The notes: generated by a model not told the origin, from the letters alone. Shown: positions 25,074 through 38,307, counted from the stretch's first letter. The stretch: DNA of 64,000 nucleotides from Pempheris klunzingeri (GCF_042242105.1 NC_092016.1:3829501-3893500), one strand, 5' to 3'. Translations and numbers: made by a program.

Positions 25074-25894
25074 AAAGTATATATAACAAACATTGTAACA
25101 TATATGTATAAAGAAAAACAAATATACAGTATAAAGGTTATGATTTTCTTTGAAAGTCAAGGTGACTTTAGATGTCAGAAAGGGCAATAAAATATCACAT
25201 CTACAACTCCACTTTGTTACGAACAAAATAAGAGAATAAATAAAAATATTTAAAGGCATTTTTTGCTCAGGAATTGAAGCAAGAGCAGAGTTTTCATTCA
25301 ATGTGAGGCTGGAGAACAAGAGCCTGAGCCCTTGACAAAGCTTTGTAATGGTACTCTGGTGCTTCAGTGATGGCCAGGTCACTTTTAACTGTCTGGACAT
25401 CATTTAGTCAAAGAATGTACAGCGTGGTGAGTCACAATACTAACATTTTTCAACAGTCAATCTCTAGGACTGGTCTGACTGGTCAAGTAGAAAAAATCTG
25501 GATTGAAACAAAAATACCTATACATCTTTAAAGTGGAAAAATACCAACCATCTTTCATCATTCAAGTTTTCCTCATAGACATCCACAGTAGAAAAGGAAT
25601 ACATTTGAAGAGTGGTGTGTTCAACACTCATCATATCTATACAGCAGTATAACCAGCCTGTGGCACTGGCAGAGATCTTTACAGAGGTGCATCAAGTGCA
25701 TCTTTGAGTTATATACTGCATGTTGATATGTTAGTATGTATTAAATGCAGATTTCTATATGACAGCAGCAGCTTACACACACACAGGCAGGCTGGCAGAC
25801 GGGCCAGTTTGGTTCAGTTCAGTTGGCCTGCTTTGAAGCGGCGTCAAGGCGAAGCGAAGAACATGGGTGCCAGGGGACGGGCATGTCCCACCAC

Positions 25895-26272
25895 TCACTG
25901 GGTGGAGTCGGAGTCACTGGAGTCCAGGCTGGCCTGCGTGGCTGTGGGGGTGCAGCTGTGATGGGCAGCCGGTGGGCAGTGGAGGGTCTGCGTGCTCCGC
26001 CTCAGGTTCTCCAAGGACTGCAGGAAGGAACGACGTGCCCTCTCCTCCTCCAGGGGGGAGGATCCCTCTTCCTCTACCTCTGCGATCTCAGCAAAGGTGA
26101 CGGGCTGTGTTTTGAAGCGAGCCTCACGAGAGCGGCGGGAGCGGCTCTTGCCCCTTGCTGGGCCCTTGGGAACAGGCAGCTGCTGGGGGAACTCCTCCAT
26201 GGCAGAGGCCATAAGGTGGGCCGGCAGGACGTGGAAGCTAGAGTCCATAACCATCTGACGCACGGCAGCCAT
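25895..26272 (-). CDS. c11orf96: C11orf96 (Ag2)-like protein, single coding exon
   Basis: A 125-residue intronless coding region that begins MAAVRQMVMDSSFHVLPAHL. It has a basic stretch (KSRSRRSREARFK, about residues 42-54), then a conserved core from RFKTQPVTFAEIAEVEEEG through SPLEEERARRSFLQSLENL (about residues 53-91), and ends SLDSSDSDSTQ. This core and the SDSD tail are what I remember of vertebrate C11orf96/Ag2 proteins. The neighbourhood supports it: human C11orf96 directly follows ALKBH3 in the same orientation, as here. There is no signal peptide or membrane segment. The short acidic/basic composition suggests a cytosolic or nuclear protein; function is not established. Human annotation includes a longer N-terminus, not seen here. 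A TATA box lies about 420 bp upstream of the ATG, and a poly(A) signal about 820 bp downstream of the stop. Confidence 0.85.
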   Translation of the reverse strand: MAAVRQMVMDSSFHVLPAHLMASAMEEFPQQLPVPKGPARGKSRSRRSREARFKTQPVTFAEIAEVEEEGSSPLEEERARRSFLQSLENLRRSTQTLHCPPAAHHSCTPTATQASLDSSDSDSTQ

Positions 26273-26689
26273 TGATAGAACAGAAGCCCAAACAGGTATG
26301 AAAGCAAATCTAGTTTAAATGTAACACCAAGTGTAACTAAGAGCAGGGAGGAGACAGCTGACTGCCTGTGCACGTCTCAGAGCTGTCTTTCCTTCTTTCT
26401 GGTGCCTTGTCCTATTTGATGAGACCTCTCAGTCTCAACACAGCAACTGTTCGTCCAAAGTCAAGCCAAACAAACACTCCTCAAACCTCCAGGTCCAGGC
26501 ACACGGAAGATGACCAGCCTTAAAGACCGCTCTGCTCTGGTCAGCTCCTGCTCTTCGCTCGTCGGTGTGAGTGCTTCTGTTTCAACTCTGCTGGTGCCTG
26601 ATGCCTCTTTTCTCTCTGGCTGTTTGTCGCTTTATGTGCGTGAGTCTCAGTCTGCTGAGGCCAATGCCACCGACAGCTCCAGCTCTCTC

Positions 26690-26696
26690 TTTTATA
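26690..26696 (-). promoter_or_regulatory. TATA box of the C11orf96-like gene
   Basis: TATAAAA on the minus strand, followed by AGAGAG. It would place transcription start near 26,660-26,665 and leave a 5' UTR of about 390 bases if unspliced. Upstream of the box (higher coordinates) lies a pyrimidine-rich (CT)n and CCTCCC-rich stretch to about 26,800. Confidence 0.6.
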
Positions 26697-28589
26697 GCAG
26701 CTCGCTACCCACTGAGCGCCTCTCTCTCTCTCTCTCTCTCTCCCTACTCCCTGTCTTTGCGAGGTCCCTCCCACTCCCCTCCTTCCCTCTCCCTCATGGT
26801 TCCGGCCTTCAAAGCAGTCAGTCAGTCAGTCACCCCACCAAAATAAACATATGAGGAGAGAATATCTGTGTGTGTGCTCGGGTGTTGGGGCTTCGACAGA
26901 CTGGGGGTAGGGGGAGGTTAGAGACAGAGGGAAAGACGGGTAGTCGAGACAAAAATGGAGACACAGAGTGGAGTGACACATTCAGGGTGACTCGGGCACG
27001 ACAGAGACAACAGGGGAGAATTAGAGCGGATGAAAAGTGGACCAAAGACCCTTATCACAAAATGCAGGACAAAGTGGGACAGACACAGCTCTGTGAGAAG
27101 TAGCTACCTTTGTAAAGCTTATGATATGAGACAATTACAGAGGCGTTGATTTAACTCTGTGGCAAGAGTTTAAGTGTCTGTGTATTATTCAACTTATGTA
27201 ATGTTGTGTATTACTTAAGATTCAGGAACAGTTTGCCTGAGTCTGAGTGAGTCTCTAGTAAGTATCAAGCCTGAAAAGGAAAGAAAGCAGCATTTCAATA
27301 AGCAGCTATGTGTGCAGCACTGCATTCCTCTGTTTGCACCGTTACTGATACATCCCCACAGTCACCAGGCCTGGATCATACAAGCTGGTTACTAGCCAAT
27401 GTAACTACGGCCCAGTCAGATAGATGTACTAATGAGGCACAGCAAATAGAGGATTTTCTCTTGCATGCACTAAAAGAAGCACTCTGTTCACTCAAATGAA
27501 ATATGTGGTCAAAGAGGGCAGCTGAACTCACTGTGTGTTTGGAGAAAAACACGGCAGGCAGCTTTGCTTACAGCGTTCACACTGTTTACATGTCAACACG
27601 ACTGCAGAAGAGATAAACAATGTCGGGAAGTTATTACAGTCCCTGTGTCGGTACAACCACGTCACCTCTTAGCTTGCATACGTACAGTGTAATGGACACA
27701 CATGCGTACTTGCACACAAGTAGATAAATATCTACCTGGATTGGAAGTCTTTGGACTGTGGGAAGAAACTGGAGCACCCTGAGGAAACCCAGACACACGC
27801 AGGGAGAACATGCGACAAAAGGTCCCAGTGCTTTAAGGCATCAATCAATTAATTATTACCACTTTAATTAGTATAATTAACCTAAACAAAGAGTCTCTCC
27901 AAGACTTTATCAGCTACTGGTACAGTGAGCTACCGGGTCTAAATCTGACCCAAAATAAAGAGAGGAAATAGTTTTTCCAGTAGGACTGAATCTAAAGCTG
28001 TCAGAGGCTTCTGCTGTTGCAGCCGGTGTTCGACAGCGTTCCCATGAGACATTTTGCATCCATCACATTCGCAAACAACCACAAACCACCTTGGCGCCGA
28101 TGTTGTGAAAGTATCTCAGTGTACAAGTTTCTGCTCCAAGCGAAGTCAGTTAATAAACAATGTGTGTGCCTGCACTATTTTTGACGGTCTGGGTTCTGAT
28201 ATTTTCTCACACCAAAGTCCTAATGAGCACAAGGAAAAAATAAATCAGTGGCAAGCTTTTCACAATAACCAAAGATAAACACTTGAGCAATGTGAGAGAC
28301 ATGAGAGGAAGAGGAGAACGTCTGTTGTTCTGACTGAAACCCACTGAGGACTTCAAAGGTGACGAATCATTTCCACTATTTGTTTGTGGCACTCAGGACA
28401 TCACAGTTAACTTCATATCGAGTAATTGATTCACATTATCACATTATAGCATCTGAATGAATCTAATCAAATGTTCCGCAAATTCAGACTAAATTCTTCA
28501 CAGTTTAATCTCTAAAACTTTTTACGCATTAGTCCTGTAGCAGCAGCAGTCATGCACTAAAAACAGCACTTCCTCTGAGGCTGCTGCAC

Positions 28590-28649
28590 GCACACACACA
28601 CACACACAGACACGCACACACACACATACACAGACACACAGACACACAG

Positions 28650-28680
<31 letters not shown>
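28590..28680. repeat. Compound (CA)n microsatellite
   Basis: Runs of CA interrupted by CAGA and CATA units over about 90 bp. Confidence 0.95.
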
Positions 28681-28681
<1 letters not shown>

Positions 28682-30154
28682 TGAATGCCAGTGACTGTGC
28701 AGGTGAGCTGAGAGTCCTGTCCTAGAAGCAGCCCTACATAACCAAAAGTTATGTTTTCATCTTTGCATAATTAAGTGAATGGAAGGATATAACATCTAGT
28801 TCAAACCACAAAACAACATTAATCTTACTATAACAAAATATATAATGTATAAAAAATGTGTATCAGATGAAAGCTTGATCATTTAAAATACAGTATTTCA
28901 TCAACATGGCATCAAGCCGTAATGTGTTGAGAAGACAAATAAGGAAGTTATTAAATAATGTCTGATCCTGATTTAATCATCTGAAGAATATAACTGCTGG
29001 TTTAAGAGTAAAACTAACTATTTAATATCATTTACATTATTAATAATTTACTTTTAAACCAACATTTGAAAGGCTGTAGTCGTTCTAGTTGATATATTGT
29101 ATGTATAGGGCACAGACAGTCACACAGGATGCAAAAGCCTTAGATGTAGTCAAAGTCACAGTATGCAAGGACACAGATACACAAACACTGAATTCTCATC
29201 AGCAGTCCTGGCATCATCCAAGTCAACATGTCACGTCATCAACTGTAACCGTAACGGCTAAATTTATCAGTGTCGCTGCGGATGGTGGCATGTCAGGGTC
29301 GGCGTACACAGGCTGGTTACATTCACACAGCAGCTGACTGCGGCCCAGTGTGGGTTTCTTCTCTCACATGTGACACAGGCCAGATGTTTTCTGCTCAGAG
29401 TGACACAACCCTGTGTTTTTCTCAACTCTTACCAGAAACATTACTCTTTCCCACAAAATCTCTTCCTGAGACAATCAAACCACTTTAATTTCAGCGCTCA
29501 GCACAGAAATATTTACTGCAGCTAAAACATGGAACTGTTGTTTCTCCACCCCCCAAAATGAGGGGGAACATGAGATAATAGTCACAACTATTGCTGCCAC
29601 TTACAGTAATGTCATGGGCGACATCAAGGACTGACGCACATAGTGGGTGTGATAGGATAGTTGAGTGCCAGTGTAATACAAACAAGCCTGGCAATTGACC
29701 GGAGTAAATCACAGTAAATGAACCAGTCTCCAGTGAAATATCAGTGTACATTTTACTTCTATCTCCTTCTGTGGTTATTAGTGTGATCACTCTGCTTAAT
29801 TATGCCGACTTCCTGTCATCATGCTGTAAATTCAGGACGTTGTGAGCTACAGCGTGTTTTATGAAGTTAAGAGACAAGCCGAGCGCAGAGGCATAAATCA
29901 ACTCTGAGTTGTAAAATCCTGTCTCACAGCATTATAAACCTTTGTGCCGTGTTTTGGAGTTTGATAAGGCTCCACATTCACGGATCTATAACTCAAAGTG
30001 GCCGTCATCATCGCACCAGTAGCTAAAGCACTGTGTCCCCACACCACCAACACAGGCACAGACTGTTTATGGTCTGAATGCCCGGTTATCTCTGTTCATA
30101 CTAGTAACAAAGAGGTCATGTCCTAAAACAGTCTGTAGTGTAAAGAAATGATGA

Positions 30155-30156
<2 letters not shown>

Positions 30157-30196
<40 letters not shown>
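30157..30196. repeat. (TA)n microsatellite
   Basis: About 18 uninterrupted TA dinucleotides. Confidence 0.95.
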
Positions 30197-30200
<4 letters not shown>

Positions 30201-30559
30201 TTCTGATGCATATTTAATGCAGGTTTATGAAATTAACTCTACAAATGCACATATATGAAGGCAGGGTGACAAACTCCCACAGATCGTATCATAGTCCATT
30301 CCTGCAGTCACTGTCACAGTGGGAGGAAGCGCAGGGGCAAACCCGACTGTCATCCATAGCTACCAATATTAACTTGTCGTATCACCACGAGTGGCACGAA
30401 CATCGCGCAGCGTACAAGCAGTCGCACTGATGTGACAACTTTTTTGCATTTCAAGGGTTGACCTCATGGGATTTCCTTTGCAGAGTTTCCACGGGTGACG
30501 TTATGGCATTCCTCAGATGACACCTCGGGACGGTTAGGCGGAGACCAGGTTTCTTGTGT

Positions 30560-30630
30560 CACACACACACACACACACACACACAAGCATGCACACTCAC
30601 ACTCACACTCACACTCACACTCACACTCAG
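30560..30630. repeat. (CA)n followed by (CACACT)n hexamer repeat
   Basis: A (CA)12-13 tract, a short spacer, then about six copies of the hexamer ACACTC. In one minus frame the hexamer reads as a Glu-Cys repeat; this is an artefact of the repeat and not a protein. Confidence 0.95.
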
Positions 30631-31454
30631 CAGGGTTGTAAGTCATGGATTTGAGCTTGCAAAGATCACCGTGCTCTATTTTGAGTACATATAAGGTCAC
30701 CCACGATCATGCCAGCAGCTGCCAGTCAAGTGACTCACATTCGTGCTTGCTTTATAACCATATCTGTGAAAGAGGTAGTGTGTGTATGTGTGGCATCGGA
30801 GTGACCATGCATACATCAGTGTTTTTGCTTGATTCTTCATTTCACACCATCACCCATTTGATTTAGCGTACGTGTTGTGTGACATGCTCGCAGGGAATAA
30901 GAGGCGTGTTGAGCAAGAACTCAGTAGGCCGAGAGCTGAGTGCGTCCTTGGGGACGCCTTGTTTTCCTAAAAGACCCTGCCAAGGCTGCGTGTGCTGCAC
31001 ACTAGAACATCGTTTGGTAAAAACAATGCCCGGAAAAGCATTTGTATTGCACTCATCTCTCAATCAGATTGTTGAAAGATTAATTTAAGATGAGGAGGTG
31101 AAAGCACTCAAACAACTGTTCTAAAAATATCGAAGTCCGTGTAAGAATATCATCTCATTTTCTACACAGCTAGCACTGACAATGTAAGCTGTTATGTGCA
31201 GATTCTTTTTGTCCTCTTATTTCAGAATCTTTTTAAAATAAGGAAATCCTGCCAAAGTGTCCTTTTTCTTACTGATATATACCTTTAAAAACCTGACCAA
31301 AAAACATAACATATGACACATTGTTATTACATGTGAGAGGGTCTTTCAAAAGTCTTTTCAAAAGTCTTCTAGTGTACGGTAGGCATAAAACAGCCTGGAT
31401 ATATTAAACACCTGTGGCATTTGATGAAAGTAAATGCATAAAATGCTGACAGAT

Positions 31455-31560
31455 TATCAATCCAATCCAACTTTATTTATAAGGCACATTGAAAAGCAAC
31501 AGCAGTTGACTCAAAGTGCAGCACAATCAGCGAGGCAAACACCAGGAGACAAATGAAGTA
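31455..31560. repeat. Dispersed repeat fragment
   Basis: 'caatccaatccaactttatt' followed by 'tataaggcaca' and 'gactcaaagtgcagcac' is a widely dispersed teleost pattern, related in style to the pieces near 1,120 and 22,310. Boundaries approximate. Confidence 0.45.
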
Positions 31561-33095
31561 CTCTCTTGGTACTGGTGTTACTTTAAGGGAACTGTTAAGT
31601 CAAACAAAACCAGGAGGTAAACATCGTAGTGTTTTAGCCCCGATGTCCATTCATAATATAAAAATGCTTCTTGGATGAAAATAACATTTTGGCACTTCAC
31701 ACTTTTAAAACGGAGTTGGTCGATGCATCAGTACTGCCTGTCGTCATTTATTCTTAAGGACGAACTAATGTGCTTAAATGAAAAATGACTCCTCAGCTTG
31801 ATGTTTCTAGTCCATAAAACGACGGTAACTAGAAGATATCTACAGCTAGGACTTCTTACTGAGCAAAACCATCCTAATTTCATACCATGACCACTTCATG
31901 ACTATTATCCTAGTGCTGTACTTCTCTGTCTCTCCCCCCCGTAACCTGAATTTAACAGCTGATGGCATTTCGAGGAGAATACCTCCAACAGGGAGCATGG
32001 ACAGAGGCAGCTGAGAAATAATCTCTTCCGATCCTCTGCTTGATCACTTACACCACCCTTGTTCCACCTTAAACACACACCTATTAAAGACTGTATATAC
32101 TGTATGTATATGATCATTCACTTCACTTTTAACCTTCACTTTCACATCATTACATGTAATATGAAAAAGGTTTCTTGCCATGACGAACCAAAAGAGAACT
32201 ATTACCAAGCTTTTCAAGTGTTTTTAGCCTCTTTTAGCTCACAGATATAACGAAAGTCCTTTAAAATATGCTCCCAAAAAGAAGAGACATATTTCTTATT
32301 TGCTTACCATATTTACACAAAGCTGTCATAACTCATTTCATGATATATTTATGTTTAACAGCTTAACCTACAGTAGTATGCTTCAAAGATGCTTACAACC
32401 ATTCAGCATGTCAATTTATTCCAAATGGGACCTTATCTGGAACACGAGCCAGTATCAGTGATGCAATATGTATATAAATATTACAGCCCTGGTTATGAAA
32501 CATGGTCAGAAACAAGGGCATCGAGTGGAAAAGGAATCAAGTGGAGTCATAGTAATTAACAAACGGGGTCGACTTTCACTAGATTCCACTTCATTGGTGT
32601 GTAAGTGTGTGTACAGTACGTTAGTGTGTAGTGGATGTGTGGCAGGTAGAGTTACAGGGCTAAATGTGAGGGATTAGCTTAGGGCTGACAGTATTATTGC
32701 CATATACTGCACACCACAGATGTAAGCCATGATAAGGATTTGGCAATATAGCTTGTCTCAATATAGAATAGGTTTCAATTGTCATAACTTAAAGTGCATT
32801 GTGAGTATCGGTGCGCGTGTGAATTAGTGCAGCTTACTCAGGCGACACTGATCGTATGCACAAAACTAAATGCATAATAAGAAATATTTCAGATAAAGGG
32901 ATGCTTCATTCATTGTTTAGACACTCTCAAGCAGAACACAATAATCAGCTGACTATGCAGGGCAACAGTTGTTGCTCCACTGTTATTCTCTCTTATTCAG
33001 GATGTCCTACTGTATTTAAAACAATTCAAAATATACTGTAACTAGAAAAGTGCATTCACTAGAGTGCAGATCTCTACCAGGTGATCTCTGCTACA

Positions 33096-33113
33096 CCTAA
33101 CCCTAACCCTAAC
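33096..33113. repeat. Short interstitial telomere-like repeat
   Basis: Three consecutive copies of the vertebrate telomere hexamer (CCTAAC register, that is TTAGGG on the minus strand). Confidence 0.8.
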
Positions 33114-35202
33114 TACAGAGGGCACCACTACGGCAAACAGACAGCAGCCATTAACACCAGCACACTTACAGTCAAGATGGTGGCAAAGATAACAGAAATG
33201 GCAATTTAAACATGTCGTATTACACGTAACTTCGGTGGGTCACAACACGTGAGGTGTGGATATAATCTGCAGATGCTCCGGTTCAAAACGACACCAAACT
33301 TTTCTATGGATGTCAGTTTTTTAGTGACGAAAGAGGCTGTGACCTGCAACAGTCCAGGAAAGGCTTGTTTTTAGCTCAGCCGAATGACGTCTGTCACGAG
33401 ATGTCAAATAAAGCAGTTGTTGAGTAGAGAAACGAGCAGTCAGCAGTCAGTGACAGCATCACACAGTCAGTAAAATAGGTTTTGCAAACACTGTCAATCA
33501 CTGCAACCATGACAGGTCGTCCAGCATACAGGCATAAATGTGGACAAAAAATATCAGGCCGTCCATTAGGCTGTCCGTCGGTGCAGCAGTATAAAAGATT
33601 AGCTGCACGGCTGGCAGATATAATAAGGAATGAAGGGCTGAGCGGTACGATCTAAACTTTGTCATTAGTTATATCACACCAAGGCCACAGGAGGTAGAGG
33701 ACCAACAGGAACTGTGTGTTTATCTGTGTACACTGCTAACAAGAAAAGTGCATCGAAAGAGCAGCCAGAGACACAGAAAGAGAGAAAATGAAAGAAGCAG
33801 AGAGCAAATGAAACAAAGACACAGAAAAAAAGAGCAATAACAGCAAACAGTAAATCAGGGCTTGGTATATATATATATGTAGAAGTTTAGTTAACCCTGG
33901 GTGCAGTTTAGGTAACTATACTCAACTATAAATCTGGTTCTTTAAATCACAATCTATTAAAACATGATGTGTACCGTGCAGAGACAGAAACTAAGAGCCC
34001 TGGAGCAAACACTCAGCACGATCCTCTCCACTAAAATACCGCCATCACCCGACGCTGAGGTGGCCTTTGGCAATACAGCGATTATCTGTACTTGAGCAAT
34101 CAAAATCAAACATGATTCAATCAGCTGAGTGTGAGTGTCCTTTCAACACACACCTCTAATTAGGGCAAACAAAATCACACACACAGTCAGAGACAACAGT
34201 ACGAGTCTCATACACATTGTTTCGACTTGCAATTTCATGGAAATTTAGCTTCAAAAAAAGGGCTTAAAAGTTGAAGTAGTAGTTCTACAGAATATGACAA
34301 AAATAAAAATGATCTTTATCAAACTGAAATATGGACCTGCACAGAGCTGCAGAGAGACGGCAGCCGCACTTGAATGCAATAATTCATACAAAACTTTGGT
34401 CAGACTCTGCTACCATCAATGCCAGGTGCAGACAGAAATGCTGTCCTCATCAACTTCATCTCACACCGCAGACGCTGCATGTTTCTGCAGTGCCCCTGGT
34501 TTGGCATTCTAATCTGTACTTTCTGGCATTGTATCTGTGAAACTATATAAATATCTCCCACTGGATCAAGAACATGAATTTTGAAACTATTAGCACACAC
34601 TTATAAAGTTTATAAAAAAGGCTTCGTGTGGATGTATAGAAGTCCGATTCCCCTCTCTCTCTAGCTAGATGCCTCTTAAACATTAACAGCTGTGCACTCC
34701 TTGACAAGATCAAATATAATATGATATAAATATAATATATAAAAAGAACTGGCAGCCTTGTCTAGATAACATTAACACATATCCTATTTTGGTTGTAGAA
34801 AATGTCATACAAATATAATCTCCATGGTCTAACCTTTCAAAATAATGTAGATCAGTGTTGAAGTTTGAAGCTCTTTTGTTTTTCTAATTATACAATAAAG
34901 CACATTATTTATTATATGCAGACCAAGCCAGTGAGTGCAGGTGAGACCAATCAAACCCAAAACTAAGTCTAGTGTTTGCATCAATACATACACACATACA
35001 AAAAAAAAAGAGAAACACATTTACAAAAAAAAGAAAAAGAAATCCTTCTATTGAGTGTGTGTTGAGCAAGAGGATGAAAGAGAGGAGAGGAGGGTAGGAG
35101 GTCCATTATCCAGGTCTCTGTGGACAAGAGGTGAGGTACACGCCACAGGCCACATTCCCAGACCGGCGGATCACCCTGTACCTACGGTGATGGGACGCCC
35201 CT

Positions 35203-35216
35203 GTTACCATAGCAAC
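35203..35216. promoter_or_regulatory. Perfect palindrome-like RFX X-box
   Basis: GTTACCATAGCAAC fits the full symmetric RFX consensus GTNRCC-NN-RGYAAC. It sits in a locally GC-richer segment (about 35,055-35,290) within the gene-poor interval, about 8.6 kb from the C11orf96-like promoter. A distal element is plausible; no promoter features are next to it. Confidence 0.6.
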
Positions 35217-36675
35217 CAAAATGTCAGGAAACTGCAGAGGGGGGTGAAGTTGGTCAAGTCACATAACAACTCAGGTACTGTTTGTCTTCTCCCCCTCCTA
35301 AAGAACTGTGAGTGCGCTCTCTTAGAGTAAACCATCGGACAAGTCATGCAGGAGACGTGATGTGCTGGAACTATTTCTTGTGTGGGTGTGCACCACACAC
35401 GGAGGTACAGGGTGGACAAATCAACTGTGACACCCCCAAAAATCAGAAATTGTTTTAACATTGTGTAATTACATCAGGTTTAGAGTTGTGAGGAGCAGTC
35501 AGGCTAACTGTTTCCCCATGCTTCCACTCTTTATGCTAAGCTAGGCTAACTGCAGGCCTCAGCTCCATAGGCTCTTTAACACATTGTCAAATATTTCCTC
35601 CGTGTTTTTTATTTATGTTTACTATGAATCCACATTTTACTGTTTAGTTCTGAAAAGGGGGTCCTTTACTATGTTAGCACAAATGATCGAACACATTAAA
35701 TGACCAAGAAATCCTGTTGGAAAGATAACTTTCTCCATGGCTATGAGACATAATCTGAGGGCTCCCGAAGTCAACCAACTTCAAAAAAAGATCTTATTGT
35801 ATCTGAGAAAATTGATTTTTAATTGTCATCATTAAAACCACAACACATGTGCTGGACCTGCTCTGAGTGTCCTCTGGGTGGCCTGGCTCTCTCCAACAGG
35901 CCCCCAGGCAGCCTCTTGTGGCATTAGGCTACTCTGACACCACGTTTATTATTTTTTCATCTATTTGTAACTGTTACATATTATCTGGATTATTTAGTAC
36001 ATACCTGGAAATCACAAAAGGAATTGTGATATCCCACCCAAATTAAATGTTGGTCCATTTTCGTGCACATTTCAATAAGATAAGATAAAATATCGTCGAT
36101 GCTTTACAGGTAGCAAATACACTGTGATATACAGTGAAGTCTAGACAGTATGCTAATTGTTTCAGTTATTTCCATTATCTTAAAATATTTTTTATATCCT
36201 GTTTAAGCAATAATAAATAGAGGGTTGGTTGTAGTATTTTTTTAAGTTGCAGCCATTTTTGATCATTTAGTTTCCATCACTGTAGCTTTTGTGTCTATGA
36301 GGTGTAAATTCAGCTGAATGATTTCTGAGCCCAGTTGACTGTTATTGTTGTTATTGCATCAAGTTATATTTTTAAGTGAATATTATGGCTTTGTTTGTAC
36401 GACACCTCTGAAAATGCATTGTGAATATTTCATGTTCATGCTTAATTAGGATTTTACTGAAGATGCATCCCTTATGTTGTGTGTTGATTAGTATTAGCTT
36501 CCTCATCAATTTACGCAGCAAAGTTCACTGCAGCAACAGTAGCAGGACAAACACTCACACCCGCTGGTGTCGGGCAGCTTTAGCTCTGTTTGAAAACACA
36601 TGGCGGGGCAGCAGAGGGAGTGTTGGTGTAAATCAATAAGCACGTCATCCTCTTGGGGTTGGCCCTGCTCCTCCA

Positions 36676-36704
36676 CCCTCCCTCCCTCCCTCCCTCCCTC
36701 CCTT
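36676..36704 (-). repeat. (CCCT)n tract with G-quadruplex potential
   Basis: Seven CCCT units on the plus strand give seven GGG runs separated by single A residues on the minus strand, well above the minimum of four needed for a compact G-quadruplex. Confidence 0.85.
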
Positions 36705-38307
36705 GACACTGAGTCAGTAATACACCATAGGGACAACATGGTTATTTATAGACTGAGACTTGGAGACTGGGAAACATTCTCATCTAGGGACGCTGTGTTT
36801 GTTTACACTGAACGGCCACATGCGTCCACAGAAAAAATGGCTTTAATGGTCTCACAGATTGAACATAATCATGTTGCTGTCACCTTCTGTTTGTAATTTT
36901 AATCCAGGGAGAATCTAGATGAATACATTTAAGTCAATGCACAAGGCCTGAAGATCTGCAGCCTTTTTCCACGTTGGGAATTCATCAAATCTCCCTTAAA
37001 TGATGTGTTTTGATTATTATTGATTTGAGTTACAGTTTGTTTGAACTATATGTCTTATTCCGGACAGGCATGCTACTACTGTTAAGATCAGAATTCAGGT
37101 CAAAGCAGCATTATCAGAGGCACATGGGTAGTGAAGAGGTAAAGTTTGCTTCCACCAATGAATAAACCCACAGTTTGCTTCCTGGTAGCTGGACCATCAA
37201 AAACTATTTGACTAGTTTGTAGGTGAGATGCTGTCCTCATCTCTGCACGTCCGAATCCTAAAACTGCTACTAAGAGAAGTCTTAAAGGGATTATATGATA
37301 TATATATAAACAGATTATTTCCCATGTTACTGTGTCCAATGACTGTTAATAAGAAGCTGCTGTTAATGGACCCACAACTGTCTCTTGAAATACTCGTTCT
37401 GTATCCAGCAAACATAATTAAAATGTATTTCTCCTGCATCCATCTGTGAAGTTACCACATTGGTGGTTCATTACAATTAGCTGCTATGTCCTAATGACGC
37501 GTCTGATAACATGAGATTAATGCCGGCTGCTAAAACTCACGCAGGAAAGACGTGACCTCACAGTGCAGGAGGCGGCTATTAAAAACAGTGGGAGAGATGC
37601 ATTAAGAACAGCTGTGGTCATATTTTCCATCAGTCTGAAATTAGAACAAGACATTAAAATGAAGAAAACACATGAAATGCTGCCACTTTTTTAAAAAACA
37701 AAGAAAGGGATAATGATGTAAACTGTATCCATCCATCATCTAATCCTGCCCGCTGTACTGTCACCACTTCTCATCCTAATGTTGACATACTAATCACATG
37801 AAATAGCTTCAAAGCCTCTCACATGCATGGGAATGCACGCACAAACTTGTATTTGTACACTATACATCCTGAAAATAAAAACAATCACAAGATATGTGTT
37901 CCAAATATAGATTATTTAACTCATTATCTTTATACTGGAGGAATAGTCCTCTACACTTATGTACAAACCAGGCCATAATGTAGGTTATATAAAAGCAAAT
38001 ATTATTTTTGTACTAAAAACAGAGAAAATATGAGGAAGATTCACAACATATGGTCAAAAAGATGTTCTCAAATTTCTCAGAAAGTCCTGACAAGCTATCA
38101 GGGAAAGACTGTGATGTATAAGTCGGGCAGCTGATCTTAAGTAAAGACATTTATGGAGAGTCAAAAAATATATTTATCTCTCTGAGAGGTTGACCAGAGA
38201 GAGGCAGCTACAACCTGGCCTGAACTTGACCAAGCCGGATAAAACAGAGTAGAAAAGGTGACAGATGACGGGGACAGAGAGGCGAAGATGAAGAGGCTAA
38301 TAGGTGA

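Noticed and set aside
25823-26275. 150-codon plus-strand frame over the C11orf96-like gene
   Set aside because: Shadow of the GC-rich real coding exon on the other strand.
30464-30700. Minus-strand frame with a Glu-Cys repeat resembling a metal-binding peptide
   Set aside because: It is a reading of the (CACACT)n hexamer repeat next to (CA)n; no gene context.
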